From positions 1 through 64,000 of the forward strand of contig NZ_BOPF01000043.1 in NCBI RefSeq assembly GCF_016863615.1: a stretch of 64,000 bases of DNA, given 5' to 3'. The position numbers and the translations under genes were made by a program. The DNA is from Virgisporangium aliadipatigenens (lineage in GTDB: Bacteria > Actinomycetota > Actinomycetes > Mycobacteriales > Micromonosporaceae). Below are positions 26,267-38,102 of the stretch, in pieces. The notes under the pieces are model-generated. The model did not search any database. It was given only the letters and a program-made list of their open reading frames with translations, and was not told where the DNA came from. The stretch's first letter is position 1, and each line of letters opens with the position of its first letter.

Positions 26267-27706
26267 ATGGCTCAACTGCTGGCAACCCGACCGGAGCGGA
26301 TGTCGTCCCCGGACGACGGGTCCCCGCCATCGGCGACGGTGCGCCTCTACGCCCCGCCCGCCTTCGAGCCGCCCTACGACGACCCCGCCGACGGAGGGCA
26401 CCGGTACGACGCGGAGCACCGCTACGACGGCGAGCCCGCCGACGGCACCTTCTCCGACGCCGGATCCGCCGACGCCGACTCTGCCGACACCGGTCTCACC
26501 GACGTGGCGCTCGCCGGCACCGGGCTCGCAGACGCGGGGCCGGACCGGGCGGACGTCGCGCGGCTGGCGTCGGCGTCCTGGGCGGGGCCCGGGTCACGGC
26601 CCGGGTCGGGGAGCATGCCGGTCGGGTGCGCCGAGGCGATCCGGACGGCGAGTGGGCGGGCCGAGGCGGGGCCGTGTCCGCGGGCCGGGATCATCGTGGC
26701 GCTCAGCCCGCACCTCCTGCGCCGGCCGGCCGCCGGAGCGGGCGAGTCCGATGGCCAGCACGACCCCGACGGCCGTCCGGAAGGCCCCGGTGGGCGCGAT
26801 GTCGCTCACGGCCGGCCGGGCGACCCGGACCGCCGCCACGACGCCGAGGGCCGTCCGGAAGGCGCCGAGCGGGGTGACGACGCCGGCGACAGAGAGGGCG
26901 ACCGCCGACCCGACGACCCGGAGCGCCGCGAGCGGAAGACCGGGCGCCGCGCGGGCGACCCGGACCGCCGCGACGGGCAGGTCGGGACGGGACGGCGTGC
27001 GGGAGCGGGCACCGCCGGGGGTGCGGGACACGGCGACTCGGGACCCGGGCGGGACGCCGAACCCGGGGCCGGGGCCGGGCAGGACGCCCAGCCAGGACGG
27101 GGCACGGGGATTCAGGCCGGACGGGGTGCCGAGACCGGGCGGAGTGCCGGGGGCGGGCGGGACGCCCAGCCAGGACCGGGCTCGGGGATCGAGGCCGGAC
27201 GGGGTGCCGGGTCGGGGCGGGGTGCCGGGGCCGGGCGGGGTGGGCGCTCCGCTGCCGACGGCCCGGTGCGTGGGGTCCCGCGGCCGGCACCCGACGACGA
27301 GAGCGCGCGGCAGGATGCGGCCCTGCAGGCGCGCCGCCGCGCCGCGGCTCTCCGGGCGTCCCCGGCGGCCCGTGCCGCCGCCCAGCGCTTCGTCGGCGTC
27401 TGCGTGGAGGTTCTCGGCGGGCACCGGCCGATCAGTCACCTGCGCGCGGTCACCTCGACGGCCGACCTCGCCCGCGTCACCGATCAGGTGATCCGCCGGA
27501 CGACGCGGGCGCACCTGGCCCGGCCGACGCCGCCGGGCACCCGCCCGCACCGGGTTCGGCTGCGCAGCCTGCACGTCTGCGAGCCCGTCGACGGGGTGGC
27601 CGAGGTGGCCGCCGTCCTGGAGTACGGCCCGCGGGTGTGGGCGATGGCCGTTCGGCTCGAACGCCACGGCGAGTCGTGGCTGTGCACCCTGGTGCAGGTG
27701 CTGTGA
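26267..27706 (+). CDS. Rv3235-like protein with large low-complexity repeat expansion
   Basis: 479 residues, start with a GGAG site. Only the last ~115 residues (AQRFVGVCVEVLGGHRPISH ... ESWLCTLVQVL) are the conserved Rv3235 domain; usual members are well under 250 residues. Between ~150 and ~355 lies Gly/Arg/Asp/Pro-rich sequence built from internal DNA repeats, e.g. 27078-27133 repeated at 27156-27214 and a CGGGCGACCCGGACCGCCGC unit. Long open frames in other phases reflect base composition. It is next to secA and convergent with it, as in mycobacteria. Function unknown. Confidence 0.75.
   Translation: MAQLLATRPERMSSPDDGSPPSATVRLYAPPAFEPPYDDPADGGHRYDAEHRYDGEPADGTFSDAGSADADSADTGLTDVALAGTGLADAGPDRADVARLASASWAGPGSRPGSGSMPVGCAEAIRTASGRAEAGPCPRAGIIVALSPHLLRRPAAGAGESDGQHDPDGRPEGPGGRDVAHGRPGDPDRRHDAEGRPEGAERGDDAGDREGDRRPDDPERRERKTGRRAGDPDRRDGQVGTGRRAGAGTAGGAGHGDSGPGRDAEPGAGAGQDAQPGRGTGIQAGRGAETGRSAGGGRDAQPGPGSGIEAGRGAGSGRGAGAGRGGRSAADGPVRGVPRPAPDDESARQDAALQARRRAAALRASPAARAAAQRFVGVCVEVLGGHRPISHLRAVTSTADLARVTDQVIRRTTRAHLARPTPPGTRPHRVRLRSLHVCEPVDGVAEVAAVLEYGPRVWAMAVRLERHGESWLCTLVQVL
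27078..27214. repeat. Imperfect tandem repeat inside the Rv3235-like gene
   Basis: Two ~57-bp copies (27078-27133 and 27156-27214) share GGACGCCCAGCCAGGA and GGCCGGACGGGGTGCCG and differ at scattered bases. They encode Gly/Arg/Gln-rich low-complexity protein and are likely to vary in number between strains. Confidence 0.6.
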
Positions 27707-27711
27707 ACACG

Positions 27712-27747
27712 CGAAGGCCCGCCGGCTGCACCGCCGACGGGCCTTCG
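27712..27747. terminator. Bidirectional terminator between Rv3235-like gene and secA
   Basis: Arms CGAAGGCCCG (27712-27721) and CGGGCCTTCG (27738-27747) pair perfectly and extend with a bulge. The hairpin lies in the 54-bp gap between two convergent genes and can serve both. Confidence 0.7.
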
Positions 27748-27760
27748 AACGCGAACGGGA

Positions 27761-30688
<2,928 letters not shown>

Positions 30689-30831
30689 GGGTCAGCGCTC
30701 CCTCAACGTCCTGCGGGACCCATCGTAGGCGCACCCATGGGCGCTCTGCCCACAGCGCCTGACCAAACCGACAAAACACGCACTGACCCTGAATGTTGCC
30801 GCGCCGGCCCGGTCGGGCAGGATTCGACGCC

Positions 30832-32019
30832 ATGGAGCCGACACCGCCGCCCACGGGCCCACGGGCCGCACCCGGCGGAGCCGCGGGGACGCCGACCCAG
30901 CTGGCACTGGCCGCCGAGTCGATCGAGGGCGCCGGGGTCCGCGTGCGGCGTTACCGCGAGGAGGACGTCGAAGACGTCCGGGTCGGCTGTGACGATCCAC
31001 TTACTCAGCGTTTCCTTCCGCTGCTGCCGAGCCCGTACACGTACGAGGAAGCGGCCTGGTGGATCGCCGAGGGGTCGGTCACGTCGTTCATGTCCGGCGG
31101 CGGCAACTTCGCCATCGCCGACCCCGGCAGCGACCGGCTCCTGGGCGGCATCGGAATCACCCACCAGCGTGAGGGCAGCGGCGAGATCGGCTACTGGGTG
31201 GCGCCCTGGGGCCGGGGCCGCGGCGTGGCGACCGCCGCCACCATCGCGCTCACCGGGTACGCGTTCCTGGCCGGCTACGGGCGGCTGCAGCTGCGCACCG
31301 AGTACGAGAACCTCGCCAGCCAGCGGGTGGCGCTCGGGGCCGGCTACCGCCGCGAGGGCGTGCAGCGTTCCTCGGCGATCGGGCGGGACGGGGCGCGCCA
31401 CGACCTGGTGGTGTGGGCCCGCACGCCGGGCGACCCGCCGGGGCCCACCCCGCGCCTGCTGCCCGACCTGCCCGGCGGCACCCTCTCGGACGGCGTCGTC
31501 GCGCTGCGCCCGTTGGGACGCGCGGACGCCCCGCACATCCACGCGCTGTACACCGAGCCGGACGTCGCCGCCACCGCCGTCGGCGAACCGCCGCGCTCGA
31601 TGGTCGACACCGCCCGGTTCTGCGCACGGGCCGGGTCGACGTGGCTCGCCGGCACCTCGGCGCACTTCGCCGTCCGGGAACTCACCACCGGCGAACTCGT
31701 CGGCGACGCGGTGCTCTTCGACGTCGCCCCGCTCACCCGCACCGCCATGGTGGGCTACTCGATGCGCGGCCCCTGGCGACGGCGCGGCTACGCGGGGCGC
31801 GCGGTGCGGCTGCTGTCCCGGTGGGCGCTGCGCGACGCCGGCCTCGCGCGGCTCACGGCCGGCACGGCGCCGGACAACGTCGCCTCGCAGCGCGTGCTCG
31901 AAAAGGTCGGCTTCGTACGCGAGGGATACCAGCGCGGCCACCTTCCCACGCTGAACGGTGGCCGCGCCGACGTCGTCTCCTACGGGCTGCTGCCCGCGGA
32001 CCTCAAAGCGTCTGGTTGA
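30832..32019 (+). CDS. Tandem GNAT (RimJ/RimL-like) acetyltransferase
   Basis: 395 residues from the ATG at 30832; an in-frame TTG at 30793 is less likely. Two GNAT domains follow each other: the first (~20-195) has VRVRRYREEDVEDV and acetyl-CoA loop YWVAPWGRGRGVATAA, the second (~210-390) has VALRPLGRADAPHI and MRGPWRRRGYAGRAVR with ASQRVLEKVGF. Both keep the R-x-x-G-x-G/A loop, so both could bind acetyl-CoA. The substrate (protein N-terminus or small amine) is unknown. Its end overlaps hpf by 17 bp tail to tail. Confidence 0.92.
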   Translation: MEPTPPPTGPRAAPGGAAGTPTQLALAAESIEGAGVRVRRYREEDVEDVRVGCDDPLTQRFLPLLPSPYTYEEAAWWIAEGSVTSFMSGGGNFAIADPGSDRLLGGIGITHQREGSGEIGYWVAPWGRGRGVATAATIALTGYAFLAGYGRLQLRTEYENLASQRVALGAGYRREGVQRSSAIGRDGARHDLVVWARTPGDPPGPTPRLLPDLPGGTLSDGVVALRPLGRADAPHIHALYTEPDVAATAVGEPPRSMVDTARFCARAGSTWLAGTSAHFAVRELTTGELVGDAVLFDVAPLTRTAMVGYSMRGPWRRRGYAGRAVRLLSRWALRDAGLARLTAGTAPDNVASQRVLEKVGFVREGYQRGHLPTLNGGRADVVSYGLLPADLKASG

Positions 32020-32632
32020 TGCTCAGAACGCCGTAGTCGTACGCCTTGCGGCGGTACACCACGCTCGGCCGACCCGATTCCTTGTCGTTGAACAGGTAGA
32101 AGTCGTGGCCCAGCAGTTCCATGTGGAACAGGGCGTCCTCGACCGTCATCGGCTCGCCCGGGTGCTCCTTCTCCCGGACGATGCGCCACGGCTGGTCGTT
32201 GTCCTGCGCGTCCCACGAGTCGCTCTCGGCTTCCGGGTTGTCCGGCCACGCCTGCGTCGTCATGGGTGCCTGCACCTGCGCGAGTCCTGCCGTCGCCGCC
32301 GCCACGGACATCGGCGCGTGCCGGCCGCGATGGATCCGCCGGCGGTCGGCGGCCCTGCGCAGTCTCGCGTCGAGCTTGTTGATGGCGGCGTCCAGGGCGC
32401 TGTAGAAGTCGGCGGCGCACGCCTCGGCGCGGATCACCGGTCCACGGGACACGCAGGTGATCTCGACGCGTTGGCATTTGTCGGCCTGGCGCGGGTTCTT
32501 CTCGTGGAAAAGCTCCACGTCCACCCGGATGAGCTTCTGATCGTACCGTTCGACCTTCTGCAGCTTCTCGGCGACGAGAGTGCGGTAGTGGTCGGGCACT
32601 TCGACGTTGCGGCCCTTGACGACGATGTCCAC
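32003..32632 (-). CDS. hpf: Long-form ribosome hibernation promoting factor
   Basis: 209 residues; GTG start after GGGGGAGG. The N-terminal domain (MDIVVKGRNVEVPDHYRTLV, LHEKNPR-like region, SALDAAINKLDARLRR) binds the 30S decoding centre. After a ~45-residue linker, the C-terminal domain (EEP-type MTVEDALFHMELLGHDFYLF, SVVYRRKAYDYGVL) dimerises ribosomes. It shuts down translation in stationary phase or stress. The position between comF and secA is conserved in actinobacteria. Confidence 0.97.
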   Translation of the reverse strand: MDIVVKGRNVEVPDHYRTLVAEKLQKVERYDQKLIRVDVELFHEKNPRQADKCQRVEITCVSRGPVIRAEACAADFYSALDAAINKLDARLRRAADRRRIHRGRHAPMSVAAATAGLAQVQAPMTTQAWPDNPEAESDSWDAQDNDQPWRIVREKEHPGEPMTVEDALFHMELLGHDFYLFNDKESGRPSVVYRRKAYDYGVLSINQTL

Positions 32633-32891
32633 TAAAGGACCTCCCCCAAGCGGTTCGATGTACAGGTTGGACCCGGTTTGCTACCCCGATCGCCCTGCCG
32701 CCACTCGTGATCCGCACGGCGGTCGACCGGGAAATTCGGTGTTCCGCCTCCCTTCGCGGTGGGAGCCTTTCGAACTTCGACGCTAACCCGAGTACATCCC
32801 GTAGTCACCCCTCGTTCCGCGAACTGGTGGGTAATCCCAGGAAAGAGGCACCCGGAGGATTCCCCCAGTCGGACTGTCCGAGCTCAAAACG
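32633..32891. promoter_or_regulatory. Intergenic region upstream of hpf
   Basis: 259 bp without a credible gene, holding the hpf promoter and the comF 3' end. It contains a short palindrome TCGGACTGTCCGA (32869-32881). I could not pick a promoter with confidence; a stress-sigma site would be expected for hpf. Confidence 0.35.
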
Positions 32892-33575
32892 CTACGGATC
32901 GCGACGGAGTGTGGCAGCGGCGACGACTGCGGCGTGTCGGACGCTGATGCCGTTCCCCCGCAACAGATCGGCGACGGCGGAGAGGGTGGCGCCGGTCGTG
33001 ACGATGTCGTCGACGAGCACCACGGCCGCCCCGGCGGACAGCGCGTCGCGGACGGCCGGGAGGCGCCCGGGGCGCACCGCGAACGCCGCGCCCGCGGTCC
33101 GGTGCCGCTCCTCGACGGACAGGTGGGTCGAGTCGGCGCGCGGCAACGCCCGCAACGGCTGCCCCACCGCGGCCTCGACACCGCGCGCCCGCAGTGCCCG
33201 GGCCGCGTGCCGGGCCAGGAGCGCCATGTGGTCGCCGTAGCGCTGCCGCGCGGCCGCCGACGTCGCGGGCACCGGGACCAGCAGGACCGGACCGGGGCCG
33301 ACCGCCGTGGCCAGGCGCGACCCGAGCATCCCGGCCAGCCCGTGCCGGCCCCTTTCCTTGAACGCCAACAGCGCCCCACGCAGCGGCCCCGCGTACGGAC
33401 CCGACGCCACCACCGGCGGCAGCCCCGGCGGACACGGCCGCGGCACGGCCCGGGCCGGGGCCCACGCCGCCACGGCGGCCGCGCACGGGTCGCACCACGC
33501 CTCGGCCGGCCGTTCGCAGCCCGCGCACGACACCGGCAGCACCAGGTCGGCCAGCGCCGCCAGGAGCGCACCCAC
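32892..33575 (-). CDS. ComF-family phosphoribosyltransferase-like protein
   Basis: 227 residues with an N-terminal zinc-finger-like set of Cys (SCAGCERPAEAWCDPC) and a type I PRTase domain whose PRPP motif VVLVDDIVTTGAT is intact. YAGPLRGALLAFKERGRHGL and LLVPVPAT are also standard. In competent bacteria ComF helps DNA uptake; in actinobacteria its role is unknown. It follows lpqB at 3 bp and is the last gene of the mtrA-mtrB-lpqB-comF operon. Confidence 0.94.
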   Translation of the reverse strand: MGALLAALADLVLPVSCAGCERPAEAWCDPCAAAVAAWAPARAVPRPCPPGLPPVVASGPYAGPLRGALLAFKERGRHGLAGMLGSRLATAVGPGPVLLVPVPATSAAARQRYGDHMALLARHAARALRARGVEAAVGQPLRALPRADSTHLSVEERHRTAGAAFAVRPGRLPAVRDALSAGAAVVLVDDIVTTGATLSAVADLLRGNGISVRHAAVVAAATLRRDP

Positions 33576-33578
33576 CGG

Positions 33579-35498
33579 TCAGTCCGCCGCGAGATCGACG
33601 TAGAACGCCCCGCGCACGGGCATCGTCGTCGGTGCCGGACTCGCGCCCGGGGTCGGGTTCGCCGACGGGGAGAGCGTCACCGTGATCGGCGCCAGCGACT
33701 CGGTGTACACCCGGTACGACTGCACATTGCCGCCGGTGCCGCCCTCGACCACCATCGTGCCGGCCCCGCCGGTCGGCCGGGGCACCACCGCCACCGCCGT
33801 CACCGGGAACAGGCCGAAGTCCGGCTTCGTCACCTTGTTGCGCTCCGAGTTGTCGATCGTCACCTCGGTCAGCGAACCGGCGGCCGCGACCACGAGCTGG
33901 TGCTCCAGCACCCAGGCGACGCCGCGCAGGTCGGTCACGTCGCCGACGTCGAGCGTGCGCCGGTCGGTGAGGCTCACCGGGCTGGACTCCGGGTTGACCG
34001 TGGCGACGACGACGCGCTCCGGGCCGTTCGGGTCGACGACGATCATCGCCACGCGCCGGCCGTCGGGAGCCACGGAGATCGCCTTGATCGTGCGGCCGAG
34101 CAGGTCGACCGTCCGGGCCGCGCTGTTGTTGACGTCGGAGGTGACGTCGAAGAGCCGCCCCTGCGCGGGAACGAGGAAGCGGCCGTTGGAGCCGGGCAGG
34201 TACACCGGCCGCCCCATCGACGTCACGTCGGCCGGGAACTCCGCGCGGAAGGCGTTCGGGGTGCCGGCGGCGCCGACGCCCTCCGGCCCCTCGCGCACGA
34301 ACCACAGCTCCTGCCGGTTGGACGCCACCTGACGCACCAGCGCGGCGGTGCGGCGTTCCACGTTGACGGCGGCGGCCACGACGTTGCTGTTGTGCTCGTC
34401 GTTCAGGACGGGCATCGGCCGGTCGCCGGACGCCGTGCGGGTCACCTTGCCGTTGACCATGCCGAAGATGCCGAACTTCGCCTGGTTGTCGGCCTCCTGG
34501 AAGCGGTACGTCGGGTTGTAGGCCAGATAGCCGGAGCCGTCCTCGACGTGTCGCGTGCGCGAGTCGATCTGGATCTCGACCGCCTCCTGGGTCGGCGACA
34601 ACGACCAGCGCAGCTGCCGGGCGAGGCGCTCGAGCTTCTCCTGTTCCAGCGGGGTGGGTGCGCTCAGGTTGACCGTGATGCGGGAGTTCTCCACGACGGG
34701 GTTGCTGGTGATGGTGAGGCTGTCCGGCAGCCGGGCCACCACGTCGTCGATCATCTTCGAGGGGCCGTCGATGAGGCGTTCGACCACGGCGCGGGCGCGC
34801 TTCTGCGAGTTGACCTGGCCGTTGAGGTAGCGGCGGTCGGGCACCAGGTAGCGGCCGTTGCTGTCCCAGAAGTACACCGAGCGCGCCTCGTAGAACTCGT
34901 TCAGCGCGGTCGTCGACAGGACCAGCGCTCCCGGCGGGGCGTTGCGCAGCCGCAGTTCGCCGCCGGCGGCGGGCCGTTCCACCTGGAACTTGAGGGTCTG
35001 CGGGACGGGGCTCGGGGAGCCCTCCGCCAGGGCCTCGATCGCGCCCCACTCGTTGAGCAGGCCGACCGCCCGCACGTCGACGTCGACCTCGTCGGCGCTG
35101 ACGACCCGCTTCTGCGTCACGTCGATGACGACCACCTGCCCGACGGTCGGCTTCCACTCCTGCGCGGCCGCCGGCGTGAGGAAGTCCTTCGCGTACCGGA
35201 CCGCGGTGTCGAAGCGCTGGTCGCGCAGCGTCGGGTCGACGTCGCCGGCCGCGGCCGCCTTGAAGAAGCGGTCCACCAGCTCACCCGCGTCGGGGATGCC
35301 GATCGCGGAGGGCAGTTCGGGGTTGTTGCTGCCGGGGCGCGGGTCGTTGACGCCGGGCGCGGTGCCGGCGGTGCGCGGTTCGCTCTTGCCGGGGACGCCG
35401 CAGCCCGCGAGGCCGACGGCGGCGGCCAGCACGAGACCGACCAGGCGCCTCCTCGCGGTGCCACCGGTTCGCGACAGCGGTCCTCGCAAGCTGCTCAC
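33579..35498 (-). CDS. lpqB: Lipoprotein LpqB (MtrAB accessory)
   Basis: 639 residues; GTG start in a 4-bp GTGA overlap with mtrB. The signal peptide ends in a lipobox, VGLAGC. A GerMN domain (~180-300, with NGRYLVPDRRYLNGQ and TVNLSAPTPLE) is followed by a beta-propeller-like region with repeated Asp/Gly/Arg strands. In mycobacteria LpqB modulates the MtrB sensor from outside the membrane. Gene order mtrA-mtrB-lpqB confirms identity. Confidence 0.97.
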   Translation of the reverse strand: MSSLRGPLSRTGGTARRRLVGLVLAAAVGLAGCGVPGKSEPRTAGTAPGVNDPRPGSNNPELPSAIGIPDAGELVDRFFKAAAAGDVDPTLRDQRFDTAVRYAKDFLTPAAAQEWKPTVGQVVVIDVTQKRVVSADEVDVDVRAVGLLNEWGAIEALAEGSPSPVPQTLKFQVERPAAGGELRLRNAPPGALVLSTTALNEFYEARSVYFWDSNGRYLVPDRRYLNGQVNSQKRARAVVERLIDGPSKMIDDVVARLPDSLTITSNPVVENSRITVNLSAPTPLEQEKLERLARQLRWSLSPTQEAVEIQIDSRTRHVEDGSGYLAYNPTYRFQEADNQAKFGIFGMVNGKVTRTASGDRPMPVLNDEHNSNVVAAAVNVERRTAALVRQVASNRQELWFVREGPEGVGAAGTPNAFRAEFPADVTSMGRPVYLPGSNGRFLVPAQGRLFDVTSDVNNSAARTVDLLGRTIKAISVAPDGRRVAMIVVDPNGPERVVVATVNPESSPVSLTDRRTLDVGDVTDLRGVAWVLEHQLVVAAAGSLTEVTIDNSERNKVTKPDFGLFPVTAVAVVPRPTGGAGTMVVEGGTGGNVQSYRVYTESLAPITVTLSPSANPTPGASPAPTTMPVRGAFYVDLAAD

Positions 35499-37201
35499 GG
35501 GGCCACCTCCGTCCGTGCCGCACCGTCGATCGGGATCGCCACATCCTCGGGAACGAGCGGAAGCGGCGCCGACACCAACCGGTCGCCGGACCGCATCGGC
35601 AGCGTCAGCCGGAACTGCGCGCCCTCCCCCGGTGCGCCCCAGGCCTCCAGCCAGCCGCCGTGCAGCCGGGCGTCCTCCACGCTGATCGACAGCCCCAGGC
35701 CGGTGCCGCCGGTCTGCCGGGCACGGGACGGGTCGGCCCGCCAGAAGCGGTTGAACACGAGCTTCTCCTCGCCCGGCTTCAGGCCGATCCCGTGGTCGCG
35801 CACGGTCACCGCCACGGCCGACTCGTCGGCCCGCACGGTCACCCGCACGGGTGCGCCCTCGCCGTGCTCGACGGCGTTCCCGACGAGGTTGCGCAGGATG
35901 CGCTCGACCCGGCGGGGGTCGACCTCGACGATCACCGGGATGTCGGGAACGTCGACCTCCAGCGGGCTGCCGCAGCGTTCGGCCAACGACTCCAGGCGGT
36001 CGGTGACCCGTCCGACGACGGCGACCAGGTCGGTCGGCTCGGCGTCCAGCACGGCGAACCCGGCGTCGAACCGGGAGATCTCCAGCAGGTCGGTCAGCAG
36101 GCTCTCGAAGCGGTCCAGCTCGCCCTGCAGGATCTCGGCGCTGCGCGCGGTCGCCGGCTCGAACTCGTCCCGCGAACTGAAGATCAGGTCGGCCGCCATC
36201 CGGACGGTGGTCAACGGGGTGCGCAGCTCGTGCGACACGTCGGAGGTGAAGCGGCGCTGCAGCCGGGACATCTCCTCCAGCCGGATGATCTGCCGTTGGA
36301 GGTTGGCGGCCATCTGGTTGAACGACGCCGCCAACCGCGCCAGGTCGTCCTCGCCGCGCACCTCCATCCGCTGGTCGAGCAGGCCGGCGGAGAGCCGCTG
36401 CGCGGTGCGCGCCGCAAGCCGGACCGGCCGCACCACCATGCGGGTGACCAGCGCCGCGAGCACCGCGAGCAGCAGCACCAGCGTGAACCCGGTGACCGTC
36501 ACCGTGTACGTGACCCGGTCGGCCGTGACGACCTCGGCGTCCAGCGGGAACAGGTAGTAGAGCCCCAGCGTGCCGGCCGGTATGGAGATGCGCGTGGCGT
36601 ACACCAGGAACGGCCGCATGCCGTCGCCGTCGGGATCGGCGGTCACGTACTGGAACATGATGTCGCCGGCCTGCACGCCGGCGCGGAGGCGTTCCAGCTC
36701 GGCTGACTTGATCACGTCGAGCGTGCCCGACCGGTCCGGCGCGGCGTCCTCGGTGACCTGGAGCTGGCCGTGCGGCACGATCGCGACCTCGGCGCGGCTG
36801 CTGCCGCTCTGCTCACTGGCCAGCCGGGTCAGCACCTCGCCCACGTACTTGCGCAGGGCCGGGTCGTTGGGATCGCCCACCTGCAGCTGCTGGATCGCGT
36901 ACTCGGCCGCGGCGGTCACGTCCCGGTGGGCGTCCTTCTGCTTGTCGCCGAGCAGCCCGTCCGTGATCGACACCGACACCAGCACGCCGAACGACCCCAC
37001 CAGCAGCCCCGACAACGCGAGCGTGATCGACACGACGCGCAGCTGGAGATTGCGCCGCCAGGCCCGGCGCAGCAGCAGCCACACCCGGTACAGGGAGCGC
37101 ACCGGCCCTCGCAGCAACGCCTGCCACCACCGCGAACGCCGCACCGCCGCCCACACTCCCGTGCGGCGCAGCGGTGCGAGCACCGGGTCGATCCGCAGCA
37201 C
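35495..37201 (-). CDS. mtrB: Sensor histidine kinase MtrB
   Basis: 568 residues; GTG start directly abutting the mtrA stop. Two membrane helices (~50-72 and ~235-260) flank an extracytoplasmic sensor domain, then HAMP (VVRPVRLAARTAQRLSAG), HisKA (TSDVSHELRTPLTTVRM), N box NLVGNAVEHGEG, and G boxes DHGIGLKPGEE and GGTGLGLSI. It controls MtrA in cell division, osmotic and cell-wall homeostasis, known from mycobacteria, corynebacteria and streptomycetes. Confidence 0.98.
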   Translation of the reverse strand: MLRIDPVLAPLRRTGVWAAVRRSRWWQALLRGPVRSLYRVWLLLRRAWRRNLQLRVVSITLALSGLLVGSFGVLVSVSITDGLLGDKQKDAHRDVTAAAEYAIQQLQVGDPNDPALRKYVGEVLTRLASEQSGSSRAEVAIVPHGQLQVTEDAAPDRSGTLDVIKSAELERLRAGVQAGDIMFQYVTADPDGDGMRPFLVYATRISIPAGTLGLYYLFPLDAEVVTADRVTYTVTVTGFTLVLLLAVLAALVTRMVVRPVRLAARTAQRLSAGLLDQRMEVRGEDDLARLAASFNQMAANLQRQIIRLEEMSRLQRRFTSDVSHELRTPLTTVRMAADLIFSSRDEFEPATARSAEILQGELDRFESLLTDLLEISRFDAGFAVLDAEPTDLVAVVGRVTDRLESLAERCGSPLEVDVPDIPVIVEVDPRRVERILRNLVGNAVEHGEGAPVRVTVRADESAVAVTVRDHGIGLKPGEEKLVFNRFWRADPSRARQTGGTGLGLSISVEDARLHGGWLEAWGAPGEGAQFRLTLPMRSGDRLVSAPLPLVPEDVAIPIDGAARTEVAP

Positions 37202-37891
37202 TCAGCCGGTCCCGGCCTTGTAGCCGACCCCGCGGACGGTCAGGATGATCTCCGGCCGCTCGGGATCCGGCTCGATCTTGGCACGCAGCCGCTGCACGTG
37301 GACGTTGACCAGCCGGGTGTCCGCCGCGTGCCGGTAGCCCCAGACCTGCTCCAGCAGCACCTCGCGGGTGAACACCTGCCGCGGCTTGCGGGCCAGCGCC
37401 ACCAGCAGGTCGAACTCCAGCGGCGTGAGCTTGACCTCCTCGCCGTTGCGGGCGACGGTGTGCGCCGGCACGTCGATGGTGATCTGGTTGCCGGGTGGCC
37501 CGATGGCCAGCAGCTCCGGCGCCACGTCCTCGCCGCGGCGCAGCCGGGCCCGCATGCGCGCCACCAGCTCCTTCGGCTTGAACGGCTTCACCACGTAGTC
37601 GTCGGCGCCGGACTCCAGGCCCAGCACGACGTCGACGGTGTCGCTCTTCGCGGTCAGCATCACGATCGGCACGCCCGACTCCGCGCGCACCGCCCGGCAC
37701 ACGTCGATGCCGCTCATGCCGGGAAGCATCAGGTCGAGCAGGACGATGTCGGGTCGCGCATCGCGGAACGCGGCAAGCGCACGCTCACCGTCAGCTACGA
37801 ACGAGGGGAGGAACCCCTCACTGCGCAGCACGATGCCGAGCATCTCGGCGAGCGCGGGGTCGTCGTCCACCACCAGTACACGGGCCCTCAT
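37202..37891 (-). CDS. mtrA: Response regulator MtrA
   Basis: 229 residues from the ATG at 37891, the conserved start (MRARVLVVDDDPALAEML); the frame continues upstream without a plausible start. Receiver Asp is in IVLLDLMLPGM, and the OmpR winged helix includes LTPLEFDLLVALARKPRQVF and the C-terminal TVRGVGYKAGTG. Essential master regulator in actinobacteria. It is the first gene of mtrA-mtrB-lpqB-comF. Confidence 0.98.
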   Translation of the reverse strand: MRARVLVVDDDPALAEMLGIVLRSEGFLPSFVADGERALAAFRDARPDIVLLDLMLPGMSGIDVCRAVRAESGVPIVMLTAKSDTVDVVLGLESGADDYVVKPFKPKELVARMRARLRRGEDVAPELLAIGPPGNQITIDVPAHTVARNGEEVKLTPLEFDLLVALARKPRQVFTREVLLEQVWGYRHAADTRLVNVHVQRLRAKIEPDPERPEIILTVRGVGYKAGTG

Positions 37892-37896
37892 GCGAC

Positions 37897-37906
37897 CCAA
37901 TATTGG
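37897..37906. promoter_or_regulatory. Palindrome at the mtrA start region
   Basis: The perfect 10-bp palindrome CCAATATTGG ends 5 bp upstream of the mtrA start codon. Its CAATAT half can also be read as a -10 element 8 bases before the ATG, which would make mtrA leaderless. Confidence 0.3.
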
Positions 37907-38102
37907 CACCTGCGCCGAACGGCGGCGTGCCCACCCTTGCCACCAGTGGATATCCGGGCCGAACGGGCATACCCGGGGACGCCCGAACGGGCCGCCGGAA
38001 CGCATGATCAACGGCAAGGGCCACGGCGGTTGGTGCCCACATGGAAGGATTCAGCAGGAGGCGTGCCCGTCCGGCGTGCCGCACCCGATTCGAGGAGGCC
38101 GC

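Noticed and set aside
26594-27667. 357-codon minus-strand ORF opposite the Rv3235-like gene
   Set aside because: The conserved Rv3235 domain is on the plus strand in the same span; the minus frame is Pro/Arg/Gly low complexity.
32934-36557. 1207-codon plus-strand ORF
   Set aside because: Antisense to comF, lpqB and mtrB, which are all recognised families.
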